Made by a program: the position numbers and the translations under genes. The notes beneath the pieces are model-generated. The model worked only from the letters and a program-made list of their open reading frames with translations. It was not told the origin of the DNA and ran no database searches. This document shows, one piece after another, positions 45,125 to 53,537 of a stretch of DNA of 64,000 bases. Source of the DNA: Chryseobacterium sp. MEBOG06. GTDB taxonomy: Bacteria > Bacteroidota > Bacteroidia > Flavobacteriales > Weeksellaceae. How positions within the stretch are numbered: position 1 is the first letter of the stretch; each line of letters starts with the position of its first letter. Where the stretch lies: the NCBI RefSeq assembly GCF_021869765.1, contig NZ_CP084580.1:4650001-4714000 (forward strand), given 5' to 3'.

Positions 45125-48100
45125 ATGAAGAAAACTCTATCTTTTTTATTTATATTTTATATTTTCTCTTCTCTTTTCGCCCAATTAGACAGAGAACATT
45201 GGTTTGCACCGATGGTAGACAGAAGCGGTGCTCCCAGCCCCTTCCAGAAGCTGTATTTATCAACAAGCAGAACAACCCCCTTCCCTGTAAGTATATATAA
45301 CAACAATGTTTTAATCGGAACTGTGAATATCAGCAAAAATAATCCACAGAAATTCGATGTACTAAGAAATTATATCATTACTACCCAGCAGGCAGACTTA
45401 TTCACTCCTACTACAAAAGGGTTATATCTGAAGGCAGAATTCCCATTTTATGCCAATTTTAGATTTTCAGTATACAACCACGCAGAAATTATTACTTCCA
45501 AAGGAATTCCTTCTACCGGAAAAAATTTCTATGCTGCATCCGCACCCATCACGGTAAGTAATACTATTCTGGACTTTATGACCAGTGTTTTGGCCACAGA
45601 AGATAATACTACAGTGACTATTTCCGGATATAGCCCCAACGTTCAGTTTTCCAACGGGACTACCGGAACTACAAATCCGACGATGACTTTTACTTTGAAT
45701 AAAGGACAGTCTTATATCATTGATGGAATAGGAAATATTACAGGAAATTTTGACGGATTCATTGGTGCAAAAATTACAGCAACCAAACCGGTGAATGTCA
45801 CCAACGGAAATTTTAACGGACAATATGCGGGCAACTATAGCTCGAGCTCTGATATTTTGATGGATCAGGCGGTTCCCGTCAACCGGCTCGGAAATGAATT
45901 TGCATTGGTAAAAGGGAACGGCAGTATTGGCTCCAATATGGAAGGAGCCGTCGTAATTGCTACGGAAGATAATACTCAAATTTATGTCAATAACGAGCCA
46001 CTGCCTGTAGCGACTATCAACACTGGAAAATACTTTGTAATTCCTGATACCAAATACAGTCTGCACGGAACATCACATTACAATCTATATATTAAAACAT
46101 CTAAAAATGCTTATGTTTATCAGATTTTAGCAGGAGACTCAAATACAGGAAATGAGGTAGCCACCGGAGGATTCAATTTTATTCCAGCTCTGAACTGCTA
46201 CCTTCCAAAACAAATTAACGAGCTTGGATTCATCGATGAAAACTTTGTTCTTTCAAATGGAAACCCTACCGGAATTCTCAATATTCCGACAAAACTTAAT
46301 CTTATTACACAAAGAGGAGCGAATGTTACTGTAAACGGTTCAACGCCGCTTGCAGCATATGGACCTTATGATATGACAGGAACCAATAACTGGGTTACCT
46401 ATGGAATTCCCAATGTTACCGGAACAATCACTATCGTATCAGATAAAGCTATTACTGCCGGAATCACTGCCGGAAGTGATGCTGTGGGATATGGAGGCTT
46501 TTTCGCCGGATTTCCTACACAGCCTGTGATTTTAAAATCAGGTGGAGACTGTATTCCGGGAATAGTTCTCACAGTAGACCCTATTATTTATGATACCTAT
46601 CAATGGTACAGAAACGGAATCCTTGTCAATGGGGCCACATCTTCTTCTTTAACACCAACTCAATCCGGCTATTATACTTGCTCAGTTACAATGGGAACCT
46701 GTGCACCTTTAGTTACTGATCAATTCAAGGTTCTGAATTGTACAAAGCTAACCACAGCCGCTTATAATGTTTGTAATACACAGGTTATAACTCCTGCATT
46801 CAGCAGTTCATCCCAGACCCCGCTTCCCGCTACTGTGGCCATTTCTACTCCCCCTGCACTGGGGACAGCAGTTATCAACCCTGCGACAGGAATTATTACT
46901 TATACTGTTACCAATCCCGGTACATCCGGAAATGATACATTCACTTATACATTCTGCGGAAACGATCCTGATTTCCCGGATTGTGAAACAATAACAGTGA
47001 ACATTACGATCCAGGCACTCACTGTAACCAATGTAACACTAAATGCGTGTGATATAAACGGGCAGGGAACATTTAATCTGACCACGGCCAATGTAACTAA
47101 TAATAATCCAGTTACCATTTCCTATTACCCGACATTAGCAAATGCCCAGACTGAAAACCCGACAGCCTTAATTACTTCCCCAAACAATTATACAGCACCT
47201 AATGGAACCATCATATATGCTGTTGTAAAAAATAGTATTGGCTGTAAAAGTATTGCTCAAATCACCCTATCTTTATTCAACAAAGCAATTATCCAGGACA
47301 ACTATAATGGCATTTTTTGTGATGATAATCTGGATGGAACCGTTAATATCGTGCTGCCCAATATTACCGGTATTATCCTTAATAATCCTGCTTATTTTAC
47401 CAATGTAAGATATTATGCAAATCTTGCGGATGCCACCGCCGGAAATACCAACACACTTCCTAATAACTGGAGCTATACTGCTACGACTACCATTTATATC
47501 AGAGTTGATTCTCCTGATGGATGTGCTTCAGTTATTAAGCCTTTGCTATTCAGTATTGGAGCAAGAATACAACTATTAACGCAAACGGTTACAGATAGCG
47601 TATGTGATGATGATCTGGATGGAATAAAAACAGTAAATCTGACGCAGTTTATTCCTCAGTTTACGTTAGATCCGAATGTCACGTACACATTTCATTCTAC
47701 CTTGTCAGATGCTCAGAATAATGTAAATGCCATTCCGGCAGCAGTCAATATTACAACTTCCCAGACCTATTATATTCGTTTTGAAAAAAGTGGAGTCTGT
47801 CCGGAAGTAGCTTCTATAAAAATTAATATTAAAATTCCTAAAAAATCTGACCTGCTAAAAGATCAGGCGATCTGTCCAAAAACCTATACTACACTGGATG
47901 CAGGACCTGGATTTGAAAGATACTTATGGAGTACCGGAGAAACAACCCCTTCTATCACAAATGTTCCCGCAGGAAGTTATTGGGTAGAACTGACATCAAA
48001 CGGCTGTGTTTATAAGCAGTACGTAAATGTCACAGAATTACCGAGTCCGATGATTACTTCTATTGAGATTGACGGCACCACTGTAAAAGTTGGAGCAAGC

Positions 48101-48523
48101 GGCGGTACACCACCTTATGAATACTCTCTTGACGGCGTAGTATGGCAAAGTTCAAATGTATTCTACAATGTGCCAAGAGGGCCTCATAATGTATTTGTAA
48201 GAGATTCTAAACTGTGTGAAGAAGTAAAAAAACCATTTGCTATCATTAACCTGATTAACACCATCACTCCTAATGGGGACGGATATAATGAAGTTATTAA
48301 TTACTCAGCTTTGATGGCTAATGATAATCTTGTATTCCGGATTTTTGACAGATATGGGGCGGAAGTATTCAGAGGGACTCCTGAAAATCAATATACATGG
48401 GATGGGAGAATAGGCGGACGCTATGTACCTACTGCTACTTACTGGTATTTTATTACCTGGACAGAATATGGATCTTCCCTTTCAGTAAAATATTCAAGCT
48501 GGCTGTTGGTAAAGCACAGATAA
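45125..48523 (+). CDS. T9SS type B surface protein with IgGFc-binding-like N-terminal domain, copy 3
   Basis: A 1132-residue paralogue. Signal peptide (FLFIFYIFSSLFAQ), then the IgGFc-binding-like domain (LDREHWFAPMVDRSG to GYGGFFAGFPTQPVI), Ig-like module (YQWYRNGILVNGATS), cadherin-like repeat (SGNDTFTYTFCGNDPDF), two FCDDNLDG / VCDDDLDG modules, a final Ig-like domain and the sorting domain (ITPNGDGYNEVINYSA, FDRYGAEVFRG, PTATYWYFITW). TAAATTTG -7 element at 45098-45105. Copy 1 is its closest match in layout. Likely exported by T9SS and anchored or released at the cell surface. Confidence 0.9.
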   Translation: MKKTLSFLFIFYIFSSLFAQLDREHWFAPMVDRSGAPSPFQKLYLSTSRTTPFPVSIYNNNVLIGTVNISKNNPQKFDVLRNYIITTQQADLFTPTTKGLYLKAEFPFYANFRFSVYNHAEIITSKGIPSTGKNFYAASAPITVSNTILDFMTSVLATEDNTTVTISGYSPNVQFSNGTTGTTNPTMTFTLNKGQSYIIDGIGNITGNFDGFIGAKITATKPVNVTNGNFNGQYAGNYSSSSDILMDQAVPVNRLGNEFALVKGNGSIGSNMEGAVVIATEDNTQIYVNNEPLPVATINTGKYFVIPDTKYSLHGTSHYNLYIKTSKNAYVYQILAGDSNTGNEVATGGFNFIPALNCYLPKQINELGFIDENFVLSNGNPTGILNIPTKLNLITQRGANVTVNGSTPLAAYGPYDMTGTNNWVTYGIPNVTGTITIVSDKAITAGITAGSDAVGYGGFFAGFPTQPVILKSGGDCIPGIVLTVDPIIYDTYQWYRNGILVNGATSSSLTPTQSGYYTCSVTMGTCAPLVTDQFKVLNCTKLTTAAYNVCNTQVITPAFSSSSQTPLPATVAISTPPALGTAVINPATGIITYTVTNPGTSGNDTFTYTFCGNDPDFPDCETITVNITIQALTVTNVTLNACDINGQGTFNLTTANVTNNNPVTISYYPTLANAQTENPTALITSPNNYTAPNGTIIYAVVKNSIGCKSIAQITLSLFNKAIIQDNYNGIFCDDNLDGTVNIVLPNITGIILNNPAYFTNVRYYANLADATAGNTNTLPNNWSYTATTTIYIRVDSPDGCASVIKPLLFSIGARIQLLTQTVTDSVCDDDLDGIKTVNLTQFIPQFTLDPNVTYTFHSTLSDAQNNVNAIPAAVNITTSQTYYIRFEKSGVCPEVASIKINIKIPKKSDLLKDQAICPKTYTTLDAGPGFERYLWSTGETTPSITNVPAGSYWVELTSNGCVYKQYVNVTELPSPMITSIEIDGTTVKVGASGGTPPYEYSLDGVVWQSSNVFYNVPRGPHNVFVRDSKLCEEVKKPFAIINLINTITPNGDGYNEVINYSALMANDNLVFRIFDRYGAEVFRGTPENQYTWDGRIGGRYVPTATYWYFITWTEYGSSLSVKYSSWLLVKHR

Positions 48524-48775
48524 AAGAAAAAATGGAAAGAAAAAATTCATAAAGTTGAAACAATAATAAAAATAGATTTTTAGGGATCGGCAGTTTATTT
48601 ATAATTTTTTAATTAAATGATTTCAAAAATGATTTTCAACCTATTTAAGCTCTTTTCTTCCTATTGCATTGCTGTTTCAGGGGAGAGTTACATAAAAAAA
48701 TTAAACTTATAACACTCCTTAACAGTTTAATCCTAAAGTTTAATATAACTTTAACCTGAATTCATTATCTTACTA

Positions 48776-48807
48776 TTGAAAAATTGCTTTATTTCTATGT
48801 AATTTTG
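48776..48807 (+). promoter_or_regulatory. Promoter (TTG-N21-TAATTTTG) of the secreted regulatory-domain gene
   Basis: TTG at 48776-48778 and TAATTTTG at 48800-48807 with a 21-base spacer. It overlaps an upstream ATG at 48784, so translation must begin at the ATG at 48817. Confidence 0.6.
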
Positions 48808-48816
48808 CCAAATTAT

Positions 48817-49611
48817 ATGAAGAAACTGTTTACTATACTGCTATTGATTTTTCTGGCAAAAATTAATGCTCAAACATACTCCGGAGAGGTATTTCTAAGA
48901 GATAATTCGATTTTATACCTGAATCAGGTATATGTTACCAATTTGAATACTCAGAAAACCGTTCTTACGGATTTTAACGGTAATTTTAATGTTCCAGCCA
49001 ATCCGGGAGATGTAATTCGTTTTACCTCTATCGTTACTGAAAGAAAAGACATTAAAATGACTCCCCAGCTTCTTGCACAGAAAAACCTGGTAGAGCTTAA
49101 GATTGCCTATTATGAAATTCAGGAAATTGTACTCAGCAGATTCAAACCCACCGGAAATCTTCGGTATGATGTAAACTCACTCCGAAAAGAAGATAAGGCA
49201 TATGCCCTTAAAAAAGTAATCGGACTTCCTGAACCTAAAGGAGACGGAACTCCTACAGAGCTTCCTGTTGCCGGATTTAGGGATGGTGGACTTACCTTCA
49301 GTCTGGAAAGCATCTATGATCTTCTTTCCGGGGAAAGAAAGAAAAAACAGCGTTTTAAAGCTTATGAAAACATGAATAGTTCTGTCACCCAGATTAAAAA
49401 TTATTTAGGGAAGGATTACTTTTTAAGATTTAAAATTCCTGAGAATTTAATTGATAATTTCCTTCAGTTTGTTTACACCTCAGAAAATATTCAACCTTAT
49501 GTATTGGCAGGAAACTTTGAAGCAGTAAAGATTCCTATTGAAAAATATCTGCCGATCTATCAGAAGAGACTTAGAAGCTCACATCTTCAGGAAGTTGTAA
49601 GCAGTAATTAA
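48817..49611 (+). CDS. Secreted protein with carboxypeptidase-like regulatory domain
   Basis: A 264-residue exported protein. Signal peptide (MKKLFTILLLIFLAKINAQ), then a beta-sandwich of the carboxypeptidase regulatory-like type (about 20-100: YLNQVYVTNLNTQKTVLTDFNGNFNVPANPGDVIRF shows the TDxxGxFxxxxxxGD pattern). The rest is helical and basic. Such domains are common in SusC-type receptors and stand-alone periplasmic proteins of Bacteroidota. It follows the third type B surface gene. Start chosen from promoter position. Confidence 0.82.
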   Translation: MKKLFTILLLIFLAKINAQTYSGEVFLRDNSILYLNQVYVTNLNTQKTVLTDFNGNFNVPANPGDVIRFTSIVTERKDIKMTPQLLAQKNLVELKIAYYEIQEIVLSRFKPTGNLRYDVNSLRKEDKAYALKKVIGLPEPKGDGTPTELPVAGFRDGGLTFSLESIYDLLSGERKKKQRFKAYENMNSSVTQIKNYLGKDYFLRFKIPENLIDNFLQFVYTSENIQPYVLAGNFEAVKIPIEKYLPIYQKRLRSSHLQEVVSSN

Positions 49612-49646
49612 AAATTCCGATAAAAAGTAAATCATACTATACAATA

Positions 49647-49675
49647 ATCCATGTTTCGCGCATGGATTTTTTTTT
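49647..49675 (+). terminator. Terminator after the secreted regulatory-domain gene
   Basis: A perfect 8-bp stem AATCCATG / CATGGATT with a 7-base loop, followed by a T run. Confidence 0.9.
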
Positions 49676-49899
49676 ATGAAACAATAAAAATTCAGCCCAG
49701 ATCTTTACTACAATTCATAAAAAAATATATTATTCAATTTTTACAGCATATATATCTATAATATTCAAAAATATATTAAATTTATCTCACTAATAAGTGT
49801 TTAAAATAAAAATACTTATCTTTCGTTATCCTAATAAAAACTAACCAGTGCAAAACGTAAATTAAATGAGAAACACCAATTCTAACTTAATATTAATTA

Positions 49900-50664
49900 A
49901 TGAAAAAAATACTTTTATTACTTTGTTCGGTTTTGTTTTTTATCATTTCTGCCCAAAAAAAAGGAAAAGATTACAGTAACATTCTGAAGAGCAACAATAT
50001 TTACGAAATCAATGCTTTTTTAAGAGATGCCCACCCGGATGATCCACGGAGATCTGTACTGAAGCCCAGGGTAATGGATATGATGAAAGAATACATTAAG
50101 AATGCCCATCCGGCAGATCAGAAAGTAAAAGACATGCAGGAAATGCTTGCCTTACTAAGAAGAAGACCATCCACAAAAATTTCTTTTGAGGAAATGAATG
50201 CGATTATCAAACAGAAGCAGATTGCGAGATATAAAGCAGAGCTGGCAGCTAAACAATACAATCCTGTTTATACCCCAAGTACTGCCCAGAATACATTTGT
50301 TGTAAACACTGCTGCAAATTCTGCAATTCCTAATGCTGAAGCAGAAGAATTCAACATGCTCATGGCTGTCTCTCCCGTAGAACATAAAAACAAAACAGTA
50401 AAAATCCTCAATTCTTTATTTGATAATGATCCTAATGCCAAAGAGTGCATTGTCATGATTCAAAATAAATCAGACTGTAATATCATTGTAAGAATGGAAG
50501 GTGTAGGTACTACCAAATACAGGCTGGCAGTACCTGCTCAGGGTGAAGGTTCCATTGTTATAGAAAAAGGCCAGTATCTTTTCTCCAGTTTGGTATGCGG
50601 AGCACAATATGCCTCACAAAAAACGATACAAAGAGCCATTATGGTAGCTTTAGGAAGCCAATAG
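49900..50664 (+). CDS. Secreted protein with a conserved two-cysteine C-terminal domain, paralogue 2
   Basis: A 254-residue paralogue of the 36831 and 51529 genes. Signal peptide (MKKILLLLCSVLFFIISAQ), an N-terminal part with INAFLRDAHPDDPRRSVLKP aligned to paralogue 1, a charged helical linker (about 80-130), and the C-terminal domain (residues about 165-254) with NKSDCNIIVRMEG, the VPAQGEGSIVIEKGQY strand pair and VCGAQYASQKT. The same two cysteines are kept. Exported; function unknown. Length equals that of paralogue 1. Confidence 0.8.
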   Translation: MKKILLLLCSVLFFIISAQKKGKDYSNILKSNNIYEINAFLRDAHPDDPRRSVLKPRVMDMMKEYIKNAHPADQKVKDMQEMLALLRRRPSTKISFEEMNAIIKQKQIARYKAELAAKQYNPVYTPSTAQNTFVVNTAANSAIPNAEAEEFNMLMAVSPVEHKNKTVKILNSLFDNDPNAKECIVMIQNKSDCNIIVRMEGVGTTKYRLAVPAQGEGSIVIEKGQYLFSSLVCGAQYASQKTIQRAIMVALGSQ

Positions 50665-50760
50665 CCTCAATCATAAACGAATTAGTTATCTGTCTTTTAC
50701 CTCCAAAAGGCAGAGATTCTCCATAAATTTTCACTATTTTTGCACTCATTTTATAACTCA

Positions 50761-51438
50761 ATGGGCAAGAATAAATTAGCAAGATTTGCAGAAAACAAAG
50801 TATTACCAAATGTAATCCAACCTACCAGAGAAGACGCCTTAAACGGCTTTGAACTCAAAGGAAAATGGAGAGAAAATTTCTTTAAAAATAACAATCCTAT
50901 TGTTCTGGAATTAGGTTGTGGTAAAGGAGAATATTCTGTAGGACTTGCAAAAACATTTCCTGAAAAGAACTTTGTCGGAATTGATATCAAAGGGGCAAGA
51001 TTCTGGTTTGGAGCTAAAGAAGCAGTCGACAACAATATGAATAATGTTGCCTTTCTAAGAACACAGATCGAACTTGTTGATTATTTCTTCGCAGAAAATG
51101 AAGTAGACGAAATCTGGATTACCTTTCCGGATCCACAAATCAAATATAAAAGAACGAAACACAGACTAACACATCCTGACTTTTTAGCACGTTATAAAAA
51201 GTTCCTGAAACCTGGAGGTATTGTTCATTTAAAAACCGACTCAGAGTTCCTGCATGGCTATACTCTTGGATATTTACAGGGAGCAGGATACGAAATTGTC
51301 AGCGCTCACCACGATATCTATGGAGCCCCGGAATATGATCCTAATACAGAGCATTTAAGGGATATCAGGACGTATTATGAGGAACTGTTCTCCGCTAAAG
51401 GAAAAACCATTACTTATATCAAATTTAAAATAAACTGA
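50761..51438 (+). CDS. trmB: tRNA (guanine-N7)-methyltransferase
   Basis: A 225-residue SAM-dependent enzyme that methylates G46 of tRNA. SAM site VLELGCGKGEYSVGLAKTFP, FVGIDIKGARFWFG, and the catalytic/tRNA block WITFPDPQIKYKRTKHRLTHPDFL are diagnostic. Start at ATG 50761: an ATG seven codons upstream lies on the TATTTTTG -7 element (about 50737-50744). Confidence 0.95.
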   Translation: MGKNKLARFAENKVLPNVIQPTREDALNGFELKGKWRENFFKNNNPIVLELGCGKGEYSVGLAKTFPEKNFVGIDIKGARFWFGAKEAVDNNMNNVAFLRTQIELVDYFFAENEVDEIWITFPDPQIKYKRTKHRLTHPDFLARYKKFLKPGGIVHLKTDSEFLHGYTLGYLQGAGYEIVSAHHDIYGAPEYDPNTEHLRDIRTYYEELFSAKGKTITYIKFKIN

Positions 51439-51528
51439 TAAAAGATAATCCCGGTAAACATCGAACGCACTTCAAAGCTTTCAGATCTGGAAAATCATTG
51501 AAAATAAAATCACAAAAATAAAAGAGGT

Positions 51529-51963
51529 ATGAAGAAGCTATTAGTTCTTACCGGAATTTCATATGTTCTTATCAGCTGTAACGCCAACTATGGAAGTTAT
51601 CCGGTAAGGAACAGATATCCTGTTTATAATTCCGGCAGCCCGGCGAATACAGAAAGAGAATACAGCGAATTGATAAAAACCTACAAACCTGAGACTGCAG
51701 AAGTTCTTACTGATCTTTTTAATAGTGACGATCCAAGTAATTCTAAAACTTCTGTTTCAGTAACCAATAAATCTCCCTGCAATATGGTACTCACTATAAG
51801 CGGGAACAATTTTTTCAAGAAGATTCCGATTGGAGCAGGAAAAATAGGATATACAATGGTTCCTAAAAACCAAAATTACAGATTATCCGGAATGCTTTGT
51901 AATTCTACTTATCAATCTACAAAGTATATAACAAGTTCCTATTCAATATCCCTTTCAAACTAA
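51529..51963 (+). CDS. Lipoprotein with a conserved two-cysteine C-terminal domain, paralogue 3
   Basis: A 144-residue short member of the family at 36831 and 49900. The signal peptide ends in a lipobox (SYVLISC), so unlike its paralogues it is lipid-anchored. After a short polar linker the domain (about 60-144) has LFNSDDPSNSK, NKSPCNMVLTISG and MLCNSTYQSTKY. It lacks the N-terminal part of the other two. Function unknown. Confidence 0.8.
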   Translation: MKKLLVLTGISYVLISCNANYGSYPVRNRYPVYNSGSPANTEREYSELIKTYKPETAEVLTDLFNSDDPSNSKTSVSVTNKSPCNMVLTISGNNFFKKIPIGAGKIGYTMVPKNQNYRLSGMLCNSTYQSTKYITSSYSISLSN

Positions 51964-51995
51964 ATAAAACCGCAGAATTCTGCGGTTTTATTATT
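51963..51995 (+). terminator. Terminator after the lipoprotein paralogue
   Basis: A perfect 15-bp stem AATAAAACCGCAGAA / TTCTGCGGTTTTATT, starting at the stop codon, followed by an AT-rich tract. Confidence 0.9.
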
Positions 51996-52066
51996 TTATA
52001 ACTGTTATATTCAAATTACAAATTATCAGGACCCAATAAGGGCTTAAAATGGATCAGTCTCAAAAG

Positions 52067-52097
52067 TTGGGGGGAATGTTTAGTGGTTGTATCTTTG
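52067..52097 (+). promoter_or_regulatory. Transposase promoter partly inside the left inverted repeat (TTG-N20-TATCTTTG)
   Basis: TTG at 52067-52069 within the left terminal repeat and TATCTTTG at 52090-52097 with a 20-base spacer. The OrfA ATG lies 4 bases further on, so the transcript would start at or near the coding region. Confidence 0.65.
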
Positions 52098-52101
52098 TCT
52101 T

Positions 52102-52455
52102 ATGCTAAGCGATTACGACCTTCTTAAATTTTTACTTCCAGAATTTCTAGTTGAACACTTTGATATCCTCAAAGCAGAAGAATATTCTGGTGAACTTCAT
52201 ATTTATTTTGAAGAAAAAAGCAGTATTCCCGAGGAATTTAAAGAAAGACTGCTGGAATCAAAAGGCTTTTTACCTGAAATTATTGTAGATGATTACCCGT
52301 TAAGGGGTAAAATCGTAAAGCTTCACGTGAAAAGAAGAAGATGGACCGATAAGTCTTCAGGAGAAATCCTTCAAAGAAACTGGCAGGTTGTAGCTAAGGG
52401 AACGCGCATGACAAATGAATTTGCGGTCTTCTTAAAAAAAATTAGCAGACACTAA
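52102..52455 (+). CDS. ISAon1-type transposase N-terminal region protein (OrfA)
   Basis: A 117-residue protein starting MLSDYDLLKFLLPEFLVEHFD, with LRGKIVKLHVKRRRWTDK in the middle, matching the N-terminal region that precedes the catalytic ORF in ISAon1-type elements. Near its end is a run of eight A (52434-52441), where the frame must change to reach the catalytic ORF. A -1 shift there would meet TAG at once, so the productive change is +1, or loss of one A by transcriptional slippage. Confidence 0.85.
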   Translation: MLSDYDLLKFLLPEFLVEHFDILKAEEYSGELHIYFEEKSSIPEEFKERLLESKGFLPEIIVDDYPLRGKIVKLHVKRRRWTDKSSGEILQRNWQVVAKGTRMTNEFAVFLKKISRH

Positions 52456-53425
52456 AGCTCTTCCTCTCAAAGTTATAGCAGAATTTTTTGGTATCAAGGG
52501 TAAGACCTTCCAGAGACAATACAAGAATAAACTCAGCGAATATTATAGCTGGGAACAAAAACCTCACGCAGAAGACTGGATCATTTATCCTGAAAATCTC
52601 TCAGCATCCCTGTCCTTAGACGAAGTTGCTTTATCTGATGGAGAACTGTATACCGTTCTTACCTCCAAAAGAGCCAAAGGGAGAAAAGGAAGTATTGTTG
52701 CAATTATAAAAGGGACTCAGAGTGATTTTGTCATCGCGCATCTTTTAAAAATCAGCAGGAGACTTCGGATGAAGGTAAAGGAAATAACTTTGGATATGGC
52801 GGGCTCCATGAAGCGTATTGCTAAAAGATGCTTTCCTAATGCAGTACAGGTGATCGACCGCTTTCATGTTCAAAAGCTTGCTCTGGAAGCCCTTCAGGAA
52901 ATCAGGATCAAACATCGTTGGGAAGCCCTTGAAATGGAAAATAAGACTCTTGAAGAAGCCTCTGAAGAGCAAATTTTAAAGACAGAAGTATTTGAAAATG
53001 GAGATTCCCGAAAACAGCTTCTGGCAAGAAGCAGGTATCTGCTTTACAAGAGCCGGGAAAAATGGACGCTGTCCCAGAGGCAAAGAGCTTCCATCCTTTT
53101 TGCTCAATATCCTGATCTGGAAAAAGCGTATGGATTAACCGATGGCCTTAGAAAGATCTATAATCAGCCTATTACAAAATCTGTGGCTATGACTAAACTT
53201 GCGCATTGGTTTAGAAAGGTTGAAGAAGCAGGTTTTACCTCTTTTTCCACCTTAAGAAAGACCATAATGCACCATTACAGAGATATTCTAAATTATTTTG
53301 ATAAAAGAAGCACTAACGCAGCGGCTGAATCTTTCAACGCGAAAATCAAGAACTTCAGGGTGCAGCTCAGAGGGGTGAAGGACAGATCATTTTTTTTATT
53401 CAGATTAACCAACCTTTTTGCTTAG
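52436..53425 (+). CDS. ISAon1-type transposase catalytic ORF (OrfB)
   Basis: An open frame of 329 codons. It has no start of its own: it opens after TAA at 52433-52435 and no ATG occurs until 52769, inside the catalytic domain, so it must be made as a fusion with OrfA by frame change at the eight-A run. The ISL3 DDE core is visible: Asp in LSLDEVALSDG, Asp in ITLDMAGSM with VIDRFHVQKLALEAL, and Glu in NAAAESFNAKIK. The stop codon abuts the right terminal repeat. Coordinates are those of the open frame. Confidence 0.88.
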   Translation, partial: KKLADTKALPLKVIAEFFGIKGKTFQRQYKNKLSEYYSWEQKPHAEDWIIYPENLSASLSLDEVALSDGELYTVLTSKRAKGRKGSIVAIIKGTQSDFVIAHLLKISRRLRMKVKEITLDMAGSMKRIAKRCFPNAVQVIDRFHVQKLALEALQEIRIKHRWEALEMENKTLEEASEEQILKTEVFENGDSRKQLLARSRYLLYKSREKWTLSQRQRASILFAQYPDLEKAYGLTDGLRKIYNQPITKSVAMTKLAHWFRKVEEAGFTSFSTLRKTIMHHYRDILNYFDKRSTNAAAESFNAKIKNFRVQLRGVKDRSFFLFRLTNLFA

Positions 53426-53483
53426 CCCCCAACTTTTGCACCTGATCCCTTAAAATACTTTTGTTCTTATGTATATATCAACA

Positions 53484-53515
53484 AAAAAACGCTGGACCTA
53501 AATCCAGCGTTTTTC
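53484..53515. terminator. Terminator of the rplM-rpsI-rpsB operon
   Basis: A perfect 12-bp stem AAAAACGCTGGA / TCCAGCGTTTTT with a 6-base loop, 23 bases beyond the rpsB stop on the minus strand. Flanking A and T tracts make it bidirectional. Confidence 0.9.
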
Positions 53516-53537
53516 CTATATTAAAGAAAATCTTTAA

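Larger units (their letters stand above)
52043..53456 (+). mobile_element. ISL3-family (ISAon1-type) insertion sequence with 8-bp target duplication
   Basis: The element spans 52051-53448 (1398 bp). The 23-bp terminal inverted repeats (52051-52073 and 53426-53448) share GGATCAG and CAAAAGTTGGGGG and differ at three central bases. CTTAAAAT is duplicated exactly on both sides (52043-52050 and 53449-53456), the 8-bp duplication typical for ISL3-family elements, so the insertion is recent. It encodes an N-terminal ORF and a transposase ORF in another frame. Confidence 0.95.

Noticed and set aside
45467..46066. 199-codon antisense frame inside the third type B surface protein
   Set aside because: Length is unusual for a chance frame, but the sense gene is clear and the antisense product has no recognisable domain or signal; repetitive Asn/Thr codons on the sense strand keep the other strand open.
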